Counted from the first letter of the stretch, positions 10,969-23,741 are shown. The stretch: 64,000 nt of DNA from Nigrospora sphaerica (GCA_018287875.1 JAGVVL010000029.1:62001-126000), one strand, 5' to 3'. The notes: generated from the letters alone by a model not told the origin. Made by a program: numbers and translations.

Positions 10969-13900
10969 ATGGACAGTATCACTTCACCTTTACCTATCCA
11001 AGCTATACAAATAGCGATCACAAGTGGAAACCTTTCTCAATTGCAGCATCACTTTAGTGGTATGTTAAACGGTCTCCAACCAAGTGAGCCGTTTGTTAAT
11101 CTAGCAATTAGACACGGCCAACTTGAGATCGTTAAGTTTTTAATAAAAGAGTTACCTTACGATTTATACCAAAGTTTAAAATTAGCAGTACTTGAGGAAC
11201 AACCTAAAATACTAGAGTTTTTGCTCAATAAAGAAATAGAAGCCCGCACTAATAGCTTGCCTTCTAATATTACCTTCAAAGTTGAAGATGCAGCAGCGGT
11301 TGTGGAAGCTATTCCGTTTGTAGAATCAAGTATTAATAAAATGTATGCTGATCAAAATAATCAAAGTCTACTTCACTTAGCTGTTTCGCCTCAACAGCAA
11401 ACTATTCAAAGGCTTTCATTACAGCAAACTATGGTTAAGCTGTTATTACAGTATGGTGCCAATGTTAACCAAAAAGACAATAATGGATGCACCCCTTATA
11501 TTACGCGACACAGCACCAGAATCCAGTAATCGCTGCATTATTGCTTGAACGGGAAGAGATTGAAGTAGATTCAATTAATAATGATAATCATGCACCGTTA
11601 TACTATGCTATTGCGACTGGACAGCAAACTATGGTTAAGCTGTTATTACAGTATGGTGCCAATGTTAACCAAAAAGACAATAATGGATGCACCCCTTATA
11701 TTACGCGACACAGCACCAGAATCCAGTAATCGCTGCATTATTGCTTGAACGGGAAGAGATTGAAGTAGATTCAATTAATAATGATAATCATGCACCGTTA
11801 TACTATGCTGTTGCGACTGGACAGCAAACCATGGTTACGCTGTTATTACGGTATGGTGCCAACGTTAATCAAACGGACAATAATGGATGTACTCCCTTAC
11901 ATTATGCGACACAGAATCAGGATCTAGAAACCGCTGCATTATTACTTAAACGCGAAGAGATTGAAGTAGATTCGATTAATAACAAAAGCCGCACACCTTT
12001 ATACTTTGCTGTTACCAATGACCAAAAAGAAATAGTTGAACTTTTACTCAAAAAGGGTGCTAACTCCGAACTTCAAAAAATGATTTACCGGGCAACGATC
12101 CGAGGCAATAAAGAGATTGTTGCATTGTTGCTCAATCATGCCATTGATATTAATGAAACTCATTCAAAAGAAGTAAGCATTAATTACGCTTACTCAAGCC
12201 AAAAAGTCACGTTACTACACCTTGCGGCCCTTAAAGGATATGGAGATATTGTCCAACTTTTACTGTCTAAAAACGCAGATAGGGGTTTACAGGATTTCAA
12301 AGGTTGCCTTGCATTACACTATGCAGTCAGAGAGAAACATATAGGAATTGTTAGAGAATTACTAAGTGATATCTCAAAGGTTTCTAATGTTAATTATCCC
12401 CATATTAAAAATAGTATAGAGCACAATACATTAACTCCTTTAGAAGAAGCTATTCATATGCACGACATCGCAATAATTGATGTCTTTTTAAAAGAAGAAC
12501 TAATACGGGAGTCGGATTGGTTTTACGCAGTACAAATTGGTAATGTGGCGACAGTACAACATATTTTAGATAATCACGCCAAGATTAATATTAATTCTCA
12601 AAATCCAGGATATCGATTTAGTGCTCTGCACCTTGCAACTTTACAGGGTAACCTACAACTAATGAAGTTTTTATTGAAAAACGATGCAAGTGTCACTACA
12701 GAAGATAATGCAGGACGCATTCCAATATATATGGCGCTAGAAGATTATCAGGCGCATTCGACTCAAGAAAAAATAGAAATCATTGAAACTTTACTACACC
12801 CGAAAAAAGCGAAAGAACAAATTGAGTATCAAAATACCATGCGCCAAAATTTACTCAATCTCGCCTTGAAAAAAATAAAAAAGACGTTATTCCACTTTTA
12901 TTAAAAAAAATAAGTATTTATACACCCAACGCTAATGTAAATAACGCTTTACATTGGGCGGCCTCCCAGGCGGTAATGTGGCAATATTAAAAACCTTGAT
13001 CGATCAGTTTTCTTTTAAAGCTTCTGCCGTCACCGAAGCATTGTATCGAGTATTATTAAATTCTGATATTCCCTCTACAGATTTAGAAGAATTAGTTCAA
13101 CTCTTATTAAGTAAAGGTGCCAATTTAGAGTTACAAATTGAAAATACAGGAAAAACAGCATTACATGTTGCAATAGAATCTAAAAATAGCAGTGTTAAAC
13201 TAATTCGTTTAATTTTAGAAGCAGTACCTATTGTACTTAACATAAAAGATCTTGAGAATCGTACGCCTTTGTTAATAGCTGCTCAATTAGGAAAAGAAAA
13301 GATTCTTGATTGTTTATTACAACAAAAAAACATAGACGTTAGTAGCGTAAATAAAGATCAATATAATGCCTTGCATTATGCGACACAGCATAAATCAACC
13401 ACTATTTTAGAGGCTTTGTTAACGTATTATGAAACAACCAACGAGAAACTAATTGATGATTACAAAACACATGAAAAGCACCCTCTTATATTAGCTACCT
13501 CAGCCAATCAGAAAGATGCTGTAGAACTATTACTGAACTATTTCCAGGATCCTATATTATATCGAGATGAGTTGATCCAGGTCGCTTTTTGGGCAACTAA
13601 AGCAGGCTATAGTGATCTTGTAAAACGTGTTTTAGAACTTGGGTTGGATCTGGATACTAAAAAATCAGGGGATACTATCCTGATAGTAGCAGCTCAATCA
13701 GGTAATCATGAAGTCATTCAATATTTAGTAGAAGTAAAAAAATATGCCACGACTGTTAGTAACAGCGACGGATGGTTTCCTTTACATTTCGCACTTAATG
13801 AAGGTCATACTGAAAGTGCTAAGTTACTTATTAAAAATCATAAAGGCACTGAAATTCATTTACAAGTAGAACCAAATGGTAATACACCTTTACATCTTGC

Positions 13901-16142
13901 CATCGACTCTCCCATGATTCAGGAAAAATCTCAAACAGAGATTTTAGAGATAGTTAAATTGCTAGTTCAAAATAATGCAAGTTGTAATTTAAAAAATTAT
14001 AGAGGAAAGACGCCTTTACAATTAGCAATGACCCATGGTTTTCCAGAAATTGCTTTATTTTTAATTCGTTCAGATGCTGATATTTTTTCACGTGTATCCG
14101 AAAATCAAAATACTTTTTTACATTTAGCCGTAGAGGTTGCTTCAAATACTGAAAACTCAGAAATACAGTTTTTACCAGTTATTAAAGCGTTGGTAGAAAA
14201 TAATGCAGATATTAACGCAAAAAATGGGCAGGGCGCTTCTGCTTTGCATTTAGCTATTGCAAATGGTCTTGAGTCAATCGCACTATATTTAATGGATGTG
14301 GGGTCTGATATTTCGGCATGTATTACAGATCCAAGCTCGAATTATACAAACCATTTAGTAGAAACTGAGAATTTTAGTACGTTACATTTAGCGGCTCAAA
14401 GCAATCTATTCAACGTAACACGGATTCTTTTAGAAAAGGGAATGGATCCCAATTGTGTCACACACAATGGTATTGCTCCAATACATGTCGCTGCCGCACA
14501 TAAAGGAAATATTGAAACCTTAAAACTACTTATAAAACATGGGGCAAAAATTGATAGTCAAACAAATAAAGGAGAGACCCCACTTTATATCAGTGCTGAA
14601 ATAGGTGATCAGGAAATGACCCAGTACCTATTAGATGAATATCAACGCCAACAAAGCAATGGTAATAATATTAAAGATATTAGACAACTCGAAAAAGAAG
14701 ATGGATGGACACCTCTTTATATCGCTATTTTTAATCAAAACTTATCGATTATTAATATGCTCCTTAGAGCCGGAGTGGATATGAAACTACAAGGTTTGCC
14801 TGCGTTAAAACGAGCTGCGCAAGGAAAACCAGTAGAAGAAAATTTAAGAAGTAAAAGTATAGAGGTTCAGGACAGTCCTATTTCCCCAAATAAATACCTT
14901 AAAAACTTTTATAGCAGGATGACTAAAAAAGAAATTACCATTGAAACAGAAATTTTAGAGGTATTGCTAACAAAATATTTAGAGGCGCAATCCTTATCTT
15001 CAGTAGAATCTTCTGATTTACTCAGTATTGCCATTACTTATAATCAACTTGCTATTGTTAAATGCCTTTTAAATAAAAATGGTTTTTCAGCAAACATAAT
15101 CGATAGTAAAGGATGGTATCCTATACAACGGGCTGGACATATGGGCTCTGTTGAAATTTTACAAGTCTTATTAGATCACAAAGCGGACATCAATAGCATT
15201 ACTGAAATTTCATTAACTGCACTCAGTTGCGCGGCGAAGGAAGGGCATACAGAAGCAGTTAATTGGTTATTATCTAACCAAGCTAACCCAATGATTCAAG
15301 ACTCCAGATATAAGAGAAATAGTTTGCATTGGGCAGTAGAAGGAGGGTTTTATAATACCGTTAAAACTTTATTACAGCGTACGATTGCGAAAAGCACTCC
15401 TTCTTTACTTTTAGATGCTAAAGACCAACGTGGTGAAACACCCTTACATCTTGCCGTTTTAATTGAGCATTCTCAGATTATAAGCTTATTGTTAGAAAAT
15501 GGAGCAGCCACTAGTATTGAAGATGTGGAAGGGTGGACACCCATGGATATTGCCTTATTTATCAACCAACCAGAAAACAGCCATACGGAAATGGATATAC
15601 CGGCAATCCACCACCCCGAGATTATTTTAATGTTATGCAATGCAGGTGCTAAGGTATCCAAATCAATGGAAAAAGGGCAATTATTTACTCTATTAAAAGA
15701 AGCCATTATTGCAAATTCTTATCCTGAAAAAATCAAAGATAGTGAATATAGTACGAAAGCATTACTATCAGAATTTGTTGCAAATACTATCTTTAAAATA
15801 CACGGCGAGCCGGCTACTTTAGGAAAAGAAGATTTATTAAAAGAAGCAAAAAATATTTTATCTACTTTGCAAAGTTTAGTGAATTTCTTACAGGGAATAC
15901 CAACAGTTCATGCAGAACGCACCCGAGTAGATGAGGTAGCAAACTTCAGTTTACGCCATATCATGACGATAAGAAGCCCAAATTCTGCTACCGATCCTAG
16001 AACAAGAAAATTGATTACTTCTCCCAACTTCGGTGATTTTAAGATTGAAGGTAATAGTCCTAATATAGGATCCGCAAGTAGTATGCGAGTACAGATTGAC
16101 AACAGCCCCTCACTAGATCTACCGAAAGTGCGACACGGATAA
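10969..16142 (+). CDS. Giant ankyrin-repeat protein
   Basis: A strong Shine-Dalgarno (AGGAGG) seven bases before ATG 10969 starts a protein of about 1,725 aa after repair. It has no signal peptide and no membrane segment. Ankyrin repeats run from about residue 40 to about residue 1,560, with repeated patterns such as TPLHLA, GHTEAV, LLLENGA. The last 150 or so residues are a non-repeat Ser/Asn/Pro-rich tail. Breaks occur at C-runs 11492-11495 and 11692-11695, an A-run at 12869-12875, and GG at 12969-12970. It is likely a cytosolic or secreted scaffold that binds host proteins, as often seen in intracellular bacteria; that role is inference. Partners are unknown. Confidence 0.85.
11421..11620 (+). 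repeat. Tandem duplication inside ankyrin gene, copy 1
   Basis: A 200-bp unit starting ACAGCAAACT is repeated head-to-tail at 11621-11820 with almost no differences. With the presumed missing C it is 201 bp, that is 67 codons or two ankyrin repeats. A third, clearly diverged unit follows at 11821. Confidence 0.9.
11621..11820 (+). repeat. Tandem duplication inside ankyrin gene, copy 2
   Basis: Second near-identical copy of the 200-bp unit. The one difference I noticed is A to G in the codon before GCGACTGGACAG. It carries the same C-run break as copy 1. Confidence 0.9.
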
Positions 16143-16196
16143 AGTAAAAAGAAAGCAGGGTACACAGTATAAAAACAGAAAAGAATATCCTCTCAA

Positions 16197-16220
16197 ACGT
16201 GATAGTGTTTACTATCACGT
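16197..16220. terminator. Perfect hairpin between convergent genes
   Basis: ACGTGATAGT-GTTT-ACTATCACGT, a 10-bp perfect stem with a 4-nt loop, lies between the end of the giant ankyrin gene (+) and the end of fam-A (-). Flanking AATATCC and GGAATATT may extend the stem. It probably terminates both transcripts. Confidence 0.65.
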
Positions 16221-16286
16221 GTGGGGGGAATATTAGTTTTTAGTCTTGGCATTTACAATTATTTTGATTCTCCTATAGTCAATTGC

Positions 16287-18250
16287 CTACCCTCTATTTA
16301 AAAAAGTCATATTTGACTCTGGTTGTCTGGATATAATCTGATCTACTGCTTCTTCTATAGGCTCTGCTTCGATCATTTTCCCAACTAAATGCTCAATATC
16401 ATCTTGAGTAAAACGTAGCGTGTTATCTAAAGTAAGTAATGCATCAATTATCTGATACAGATATGACAAGTATTCCTCATCACCCAGTATTTCAATGAGG
16501 GATCGAAAATATGCTGACATATCTTGCAAACATTTTTTTAATTGACGCTCATTTTCCATAAAAGATAGACTAAAACCTAATGTTTTGATACTAGTTAAGA
16601 GTTGAATCATATATAAGCAATGGTCTTTAGGATTATGCTGCGCCTTAGTTAGCATGTTTTCATAAAAATAAATGCATAAACTATCTAAGATAGTAAAACC
16701 CAACCCTTTAATAACATGCCTATCAACAATAATACGCCTATCAACTGCTATTCCCTTTTTTGAACTAACCTAGAAAGCTTATCTACGATATTTGCTATCT
16801 GATAGATAGGATATTCAGATAAATTAGTTTTCTCTTCTTGAAAGCAATCATCACAGGGAATAGCATCCCTTTCACAAAAGGGAATAAATATTTTTTGATG
16901 GATAATTTGTATTATATGAGATAAATCCCTTCTGTTAGTAAGATACATATACTCGATTATATCCATGCGTTGATAAAGAATATCAAGGGCTTCTTCTAGT
17001 ATGAGAAAAGCATTCTCTTGATGAAATAATTCGTTTGCTTTTGATAATAAGCTAGATACTAGTGCTTTTAGCAACCATACCTCTAACCTGTTCATATCAC
17101 CACCAATTTGTTTGATATGCCGTATCCTTCTATATAAAGTGATATATCGATTTTCTGCTTCATGATTTACTTTAATCCATTGCCCTGCTTCCCAATACAT
17201 TTCTTCCCCATCAGATTTGCCATCATTACTTTTCGTGAGGGTTTTAACTATTTCGTTATAAATAGAAGCTAACTGATTATTTAGAAAATTTTGAAGCTGA
17301 TCAGATACTATTAAATTCCATATAAAAGGATATTCTTGATGTATTGCAAAAAAGCGACAAGTTTCAATGAAGCTTGAAGTTTTGTTAACATAATACGGGG
17401 CATATAAGCCAGCTTCTGTTATTGTTTGAATCAAGCGTTCTAAAAACCTAGATTGTATGTCATGATTTAATTGCTTATCTATTAAAGAAAAAGTTTTACC
17501 CAACCTTCTGGACGTTCGCTAGCTAAAAAATCAAAAATTTTATTATGCCGTAACATGGCTTCTTGCATACGCACATTACCTTTAGCAAGTTCTATAAGTC
17601 CAGCCAAAAGAATTTGATTCTTCGAAGAAGTAGGCTCTATAATAGAAAAAATTTGTTCATTTAGATTAATAATTTGATACTTTTTTCTATTCCAACCCGT
17701 TGGAATTCTAGGAAATTTTTGGACATTATTACCTGTATCTTTTTCGGCAGGATCATCTATTACCCACTTTACAGGAAAGTTCAATAAGAAACGCTCCTCA
17801 GATATTTTATTCAATACTTCAGAAAATTGTTCTAATGTTTTTTCAAAAAATCTTTCCACATCTTCTAAGCAAGTTAACTGTAGTTTTTTTCCGCACCATT
17901 TATTAGCACTTTCACTGACAATTGATTAGGGAAAAACTTTCCCCTTTGGATATACAATAAATTATCATTTAATTGGTGCGTTTGTTTCTCAAAATTTTGA
18001 AGAAATATTTCTGTATCTTTTGGAGTTTTAAGTTTGTCGGAAGATAGGTCGACCAAATCTTTAGTCTTGATATTACATTGGCCTATCAAATTTTTTGTCT
18101 GTGTCAGATCATTAATATATTGTTCGACTGTTTCAAAAAATAAATTAACCATTCTAGGTTCCGATGACTCTGGAACTGGGCTTTTTCAAGATTAATAGTA
18201 ATATTTATGGAAATTTTATCTTTTGTGAGTGGAACTTGTATTTTTGTCAT
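16287..18250 (-). CDS. Uncharacterised helical protein, fam-A
   Basis: I do not recognise a known domain. Repaired length is about 655 aa; predicted mostly alpha-helical, no signal peptide or membrane segment. It is a clear paralogue of fam-B next door: both start with a short beta-like N-terminus (M..I.VPL..DKISINITI) and share segments IHQKIFIPF, EYPIYQI, DKLSRLV, GFTIL(D/N)SLC and a C-terminal LDNTLRFTQDDI stretch. Compared with fam-B it lacks about 200 internal residues. Four breaks: near 16756, C-run 17499-17501, T-run 17884-17890, T-run 18182-18186, each one base short. ATG is at 18250. Possibly a host-directed effector, on context only. Confidence 0.75.
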
Positions 18251-18318
18251 TTGGTTTATATACCTTGGAATGTATTGGGGGAATTATAAACCATTTGAAT
18301 TAATTTATTAGGGCACTT

Positions 18319-20930
18319 TCAATTACTTAAAACAGTCATATTTGAGTCTGGGTATCTATATATAATCTCATTTACTACTTCTTCCACCGGCTGTTTTTGA
18401 ACCATTGTGTCAGCTAAATATGCAATGTCATCTTGAGTAAAACTTAGCGTATCATCCAAAGCAAGTAGTGCCGTGACTATCCGATGCATATATGAAAAGT
18501 ATTCCTCATGGTTTTCCTTACTATTAAGTATTAGAAAATACCCTGACATATCCTGCAAGCATTTCTTTAGTGCATGCTCATTTTCCATAAAAGATAGACT
18601 AAAACCTAATGTTTTGATACTAGTTAAGAGTTGAATCATATATAAGCAATGATCGTTAGGATTATGCTGGTTAATAGCGGGCATCGCTTTATGAAAATAA
18701 ATGCATAAACTATTTAAGATAGTAAATCCTATCTTCTCAATAACAGGACTATCAACTTTTATACCAATGCTAACTAACCTAGAAAGCTTATCTAAGGTAT
18801 TGCCTATCTGATAGATAGGGTATTCAGTTAAGATGGTTTTCTCTTCTTTCAAACAATCATCGGAGGGAATAGTGTCCCCATTAGAAAACGGAATAAATAT
18901 TTTTTGGTGAATAAGTTCTATAATAATAGAAAGATTAACCTTTTGAGATAAAGCATCTAAGTCCTCTGGGGATAACTCAATACCTAATAATCGTATCTTT
19001 TCAATTATCACATAATAGCTATCTGGCAGTAATTGAAGTAATTGAGTATGAGTAGATTGATCCTGAAAAGGTTCATATTGCTCTAATGCGGGCAATAGTA
19101 ACTTCATGACAGGCTGCTCCAGCACCCATTTGAGCAGATAAAACATACAAATACGTAACTGATCTTTGTGTGCTATAAGATGTGCACTTAGATCCTTACG
19201 CTGATAGAGAATTTCAATAGCTTCCTCTAATCTTTCAAAAGCATTCGCCTGTTGAACTAATTCAAGAGTATCGGCTTCTTTGAAAATAGTTATGCCCTCC
19301 TTTACGCTTTGTAAAATAATTTCCATATCTTGAAATTTATTATTGTAGTTTGTATTGCTTAATTTATGACTCAATACCTTATCAAAGATAATACATTGGA
19401 AAAAATCTTTTACATCATAAATCTCAGGGCAAAAATCAATCAAAAATTCTATAATAGGTAACAGGTTGATAGAATGCTTGTAACCTCTTGATTGCCAATA
19501 CAGTACTTTTTCTTGATCAGTGCTTGGAATAGATGCCTTATTTTCTTCTATGGATTGTATATCTAGTATCCAAGGAAATGGGTATACTTGGTTTTCAGAC
19601 AACTTTGACTCGTATGTGACCTTCTCTCGGCTAGAATCTGCTTTTGATAATAAGTTAAATAACAGGTTTGTAAATAACAGTTTTTTTGGTAATGGGACAC
19701 TTAACATGTTAATATCACCAACAATTTTTTTGATATGCTGTATCCTTCTATATAAGGTGATATAGCTATTTTCTTTTTTATGATTAACTGTGATCCATCG
19801 CTCCCCTTCCCAGTACATTTCTTTTCCATTTCCTTTGGCCTCATTTTTCTCCTCAGTTATTTCAGTAATGTCCTCACAAATAAGTGTTAATTGCTTGCTT
19901 AAAAATTTCTGATATGGATCAGAGAATACTAAATTCCATATAAAAGGATATTTTTGATGTATTGCAAAAAAGCGAAAGGTTTCAATAAAGGTTGAAGTTT
20001 TATTAAAGTAATCGGAAGCATGTAAACTAGGTGTTTCTATTTTTTCAATCAAGCGTTCTAAAAAACTAGATTGTATGTCATGATTTAATTGGTAATCTAT
20101 TAAAGAAAAAGCTTCACCCAGCTTTTTGGGCCTTCGCTAACTAAAAAATCCAAAACTTTATCATTCTGTAATAGGGCCTCTTGCATAGGAACATTATCTT
20201 TAGCCAGCGCCATGAGCCCAGCCAGAAGCATTTGCTTCAAAGAAGTGGATTTTATAATGGAAAGGATTTTTTCATTTAGATTAATAATTTGATCTTTTTT
20301 CTATTCCAGGCTACTAAAATTCTGTTAAATTTAGCATCTTTTTGCCAATCTTTTTCATTGGAAGCAATGGGATCTATCACCCAGCTTTTAGAAAAACCTT
20401 TTACCTCGGATTGTATTAATTGAAGCTGTTTTTTTAATTCGGGTATTTTTCCCAATATAAGAGCAAACTGATTTTGTAGTTTTTTAAAAACTCTTCTACT
20501 TCTTCCAAATTTTCTAGCTGGAACCACTTCTCTTTTCCATTATTATCTTCCAGTAAAATTTTTATCGATAATTGGCTTGGAAAAAGGCTTTTTCTATAAC
20601 ATATAGTAAATTTTCATTAAATTGCTTGGTTTGTGTTTCAAGGTTTTTTAAAAAAAGTGCTTGTTCTTCTGGCGAGCAACGACCTTTTATAAGTTTTTGT
20701 TCTACTAATGAAGAAAACGCTCTACTAGTCCCATTATATTGCTCTAGCACACTTTCTGAGTTTTTCAGCTCATTAATACATGCCTCGCTCTCTGAAAAAA
20801 ACAAATTAACAACCTCAGATACAGATACTTTCTTAGATACAGATACTTCGGATAGCGGATCTTGGGAGAATTGTATAGTAATATTTATGGAAACTTTGTC
20901 ATTTTGGAGTGGAACTTTTATGTATCGCAT
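18319..20930 (-). CDS. Uncharacterised helical protein, fam-B
   Basis: Longer paralogue of fam-A, about 871 aa after repair, with the same N-terminal pattern (KVPLQNDKVSINITI) and C-terminal block. The extra central region includes LLKWVLEQPVMKLLLPALEQ and further helices. It is soluble, with no recognised domain or catalytic motif. The last 577 codons are unbroken. The N-terminal third carries four breaks: C-run 20117-20119, T-run 20295-20300, the T/A run around 20480-20490, and GG at 20579-20580. The first of these matches the position of a break in fam-A. Tandem with fam-A, 68 bp apart, probably one duplication. Confidence 0.75.
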
Positions 20931-20953
20931 TTTTAGCTAAGGATGGTAAGTAG

Positions 20954-21234
20954 TCAAAATCTAGTTTTATATTCAATGATTGTAGTATCTGAATAGCGTT
21001 CAGAGAAAAAAGTCTCTATTGAGTCAAATATTGCTATATAATCTTTTATATAGCCCAGCCCTTCTATGTGATTGTAATTTTCATAAGCAAAAAATAGTTG
21101 TCTCCTTGCATTTGCTCAAGCTTTTTTCGGTTTGTTTACCCAGTTTGAAAATTTAAATGTATTGATTGTACATTATCAAGATCTGTGTCATTCAAAAGGA
21201 TATCTAACTCTCTTTTTTCATCGTTATTAGGCAT
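20954..21234 (-). pseudogene. Small decayed gene upstream of fam-B
   Basis: ATG at 21234 opens a short frame (MPNNDEKRELDILLNDTD...) that stops after 32 codons. Coding-like sequence resumes in another frame and ends ...YKDYIAIFDSIETFF-like at 20954. At least two changes, including an in-frame stop, separate the parts, so unlike its neighbours one missing base does not repair it. Full size would have been about 93 aa. Function unknown. Confidence 0.4.
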
Positions 21235-21631
21235 GATTACCCAGAACTTTTATAAGATAACGCTTACCCACAATATACTATATTAAATAGATAATATATG
21301 AGGTTTTTTACATATGCATCAACTGTAAAATATTGCTCTCCCAAGCATGCTATTGAATAACTAATAATCGTTACACAAACGCAACCCATTTTTACTTCTC
21401 AAAAAGGTATTTTTTCTCGAGGATGGATATAGGAATTAATAAATGCTTACTATCTACATTTTGTATAGAATCTTTATTAAGCATTAGAGATCTTCCCCTT
21501 GAATGACAAGAGGAAGACAAATAAATCATATTTTTCTTTTTATCAAGCTGGTTTAAGAAAATCAGATTCATAAATAACCTATAATTATTAAAGCCATTCT
21601 AAAAAATGGCTTTTTACTAATTTAAAGGTTT
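21235..21631. other. Intergenic region between decayed gene and fam-C
   Basis: Nearly 400 bp without a supported gene. It contains two hairpins: CTTCCCCTTG/CAAGAGGAAG at 21492-21516 (one mismatch, 5-nt loop) and the terminator-like AAGCCATT/AATGGCTT at 21591-21612. I see nothing else. Confidence 0.4.
21591..21615. terminator. Terminator hairpin at end of fam-C
   Basis: AAGCCATT-CTAAAA-AATGGCTT followed by a T-run on the plus strand. It lies 17 bp past the fam-C stop and may work in both directions. Confidence 0.5.
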
Positions 21632-23668
21632 TTATCTATTGAACGCTCTTCTATTCGTTTGCGCGCTTGAAAATAACATGTCATCCATTACCCTTTCTAA
21701 TGTTACATTAGATTCTTCTGAAAAAGGCGTTTCATTTATTTTATCCACTAAAGCATTTATTATCTCTTCAGACCAATTTAGTGGGTTATCTAAAGTTAAA
21801 AGAGGATGTATAATGCTTTTAATATTTCCCTTTTTCTCAGTCCCATCTGCTTTATCAATCGTATCTTCTTCCTCAATCGTATCTTCCTCACTCTCCGACT
21901 CAGAATACTCAGTAGATCCAAAATAGAAATGAACCGCTTTTAGAATAGCCATAAATTCTTCCTTTTGGTTAGATGGATCAAGATGAAAATCTAGTTTTTT
22001 TAAACTGTCTATAATTGCCACAGAAGATTCAATAAGATCGAATATAGCCAAGTTACCACTTTCAGCATCAGCTTCAATATAAGGCCCTAACACTTCAAAC
22101 AGTTTTAACCTAAATGTTTCAATTACAGAAGGTTCTATGCTAATACCTAAAGCAATCAGTGTAACGATATGGTGTATAGAAAAACTGATGTCATAAGTAG
22201 ATTGAGCTTCTTTTAAGAAGCCCGAAGGTTTCTCTAGTTCTAATATTGCGTTTTGTATAACTTGTAGAATATCAGAGAAATTTTGGATAGTGGATAAAAC
22301 ACGTAACTGTTCTTCATTTAAAGTTACATTCCATGAGTACAGTATTTGAATGGCCTTGCAAAAGTCTCGATTTATTTCTTTGAATGCTTCTGCCAAAAGC
22401 ATTCCTTGAGTAATACTGTCTGTAAATTCGTCCTCTTCCATCGTTTCTTCTTCTGGTATGCTATTTATAGCCGCTACCGCATTCTCAAACTTAGATTTGT
22501 ATTGGGTAATGACATCCCTTGCGAGTATAAATAAGTAATTAGATAAAATAGACGAGCCACGAGGTTCTAGCGCTTCTCTCAAATCCTCTCTTTTATCCAT
22601 TAATAGGATATAGGTACATATTTGATTGATATGATTAGCCTCTTTTAGATTCAAGATGGCATTTAAATCTATGTGCGCCTTGGGTAAGTCCTTGGGTAAG
22701 TTTTCGAGAATATTCGAAAAATATTCGTCCTTTATGAGTACCATTAAAACCTCATGATCTATTGCATGAATATTTGGACACCGTATGACTAATGCTTCTA
22801 TAAGTGATGTAAAACTATTGTACCGATTATAAGTAAAAGAACTTCCCTGTCCTTTTAAAAAAAGTGAAAGTGCAAAAGCAATATATTCTTTTGTAGGATC
22901 TATTGCAGAAGACCTACTACAAAATGGTATTAATATATCGATCAGTCTATAGCTAGGATTGACATAATCGGTTGAATTCAGTGTTGGGCTATTATATATA
23001 TCTTGTAGAATACCAGACACAGTAGATTCAATCTCTTTTTTTATTTCAGGTAGATCGAGAGATCTTATCATTGGTAATAGGTCGTCAAGATGATTATGAA
23101 TCTCTTGTAGATTACGCTGTTTTTCTTCGACATTATTCGAATGTTCTATCGCAAAAATAATACCCTTTAGATATATGCTTAAAATGTTGTGAAAGAATTT
23201 TTGCTCTTGCTCGATTAGCGCATGGATAGATGGATTATTCTTTTTTTGTTTTAGAGAAACGATAATATGCTTAGCTTTATTTTTAATAGCATGCCAATCA
23301 GTTAACGAAAGCTTTGTTAATTGTATATCTTTTATTTTTATCTCATCCATAAGACGTTTTATGCATTGTTCCGTATACTCATCTGTTAAATATTTAAAAA
23401 ATAACGAACCCGATTCCTTTTCTGGAGTATATCGATTTTCAAAGAGTTGAGACAGTTTTCGATGCTCTATTATCACCTGCTGCATTATAGGTCCTTCTTC
23501 CTCAGCAAGCTGGCCTAAAGCGTCTAAAAACAGCTCTGCAGAAATAACTGGTATATTTAATTCATTTTCATATGGGCTATACCCTTTATCCTGATAATAA
23601 TCTTCTAATTTTTGAAAAACTATTTCTACTTTTTCAAGCGACGAGATTTTAGAAATTCTTTTTTTCAT
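21632..23668 (-). CDS. Uncharacterised helical protein, fam-C
   Basis: Intact 678-aa protein, no recognised domain, mostly helical and acidic, with a Glu/Asp-rich stretch near the C-terminus (SESESEEDTIEEED). It is a distant relative of fam-A and fam-B: the C-terminal block aligns by eye (PLLTLDNPLNWSEEIINALV against LLTLDNTLRFTQDDI), and so does the preceding helix pair (SLKKLDFHL against SIKTLGFSL). No signal peptide. ATG at 23668 follows the AT-rich leader. The intact frame shows the family is maintained. Role unknown; the neighbourhood suggests host interaction. Confidence 0.8.
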   Translation of the reverse strand: MKKRISKISSLEKVEIVFQKLEDYYQDKGYSPYENELNIPVISAELFLDALGQLAEEEGPIMQQVIIEHRKLSQLFENRYTPEKESGSLFFKYLTDEYTEQCIKRLMDEIKIKDIQLTKLSLTDWHAIKNKAKHIIVSLKQKKNNPSIHALIEQEQKFFHNILSIYLKGIIFAIEHSNNVEEKQRNLQEIHNHLDDLLPMIRSLDLPEIKKEIESTVSGILQDIYNSPTLNSTDYVNPSYRLIDILIPFCSRSSAIDPTKEYIAFALSLFLKGQGSSFTYNRYNSFTSLIEALVIRCPNIHAIDHEVLMVLIKDEYFSNILENLPKDLPKAHIDLNAILNLKEANHINQICTYILLMDKREDLREALEPRGSSILSNYLFILARDVITQYKSKFENAVAAINSIPEEETMEEDEFTDSITQGMLLAEAFKEINRDFCKAIQILYSWNVTLNEEQLRVLSTIQNFSDILQVIQNAILELEKPSGFLKEAQSTYDISFSIHHIVTLIALGISIEPSVIETFRLKLFEVLGPYIEADAESGNLAIFDLIESSVAIIDSLKKLDFHLDPSNQKEEFMAILKAVHFYFGSTEYSESESEEDTIEEEDTIDKADGTEKKGNIKSIIHPLLTLDNPLNWSEEIINALVDKINETPFSEESNVTLERVMDDMLFSSAQTNRRAFNR

Positions 23669-23741
23669 AGAAATTTATATCTATCGATTCATATGGTTCT
23701 ATAAACTGCAAGTTTCCTCTATCCTCCAAAGTCATATTTTC

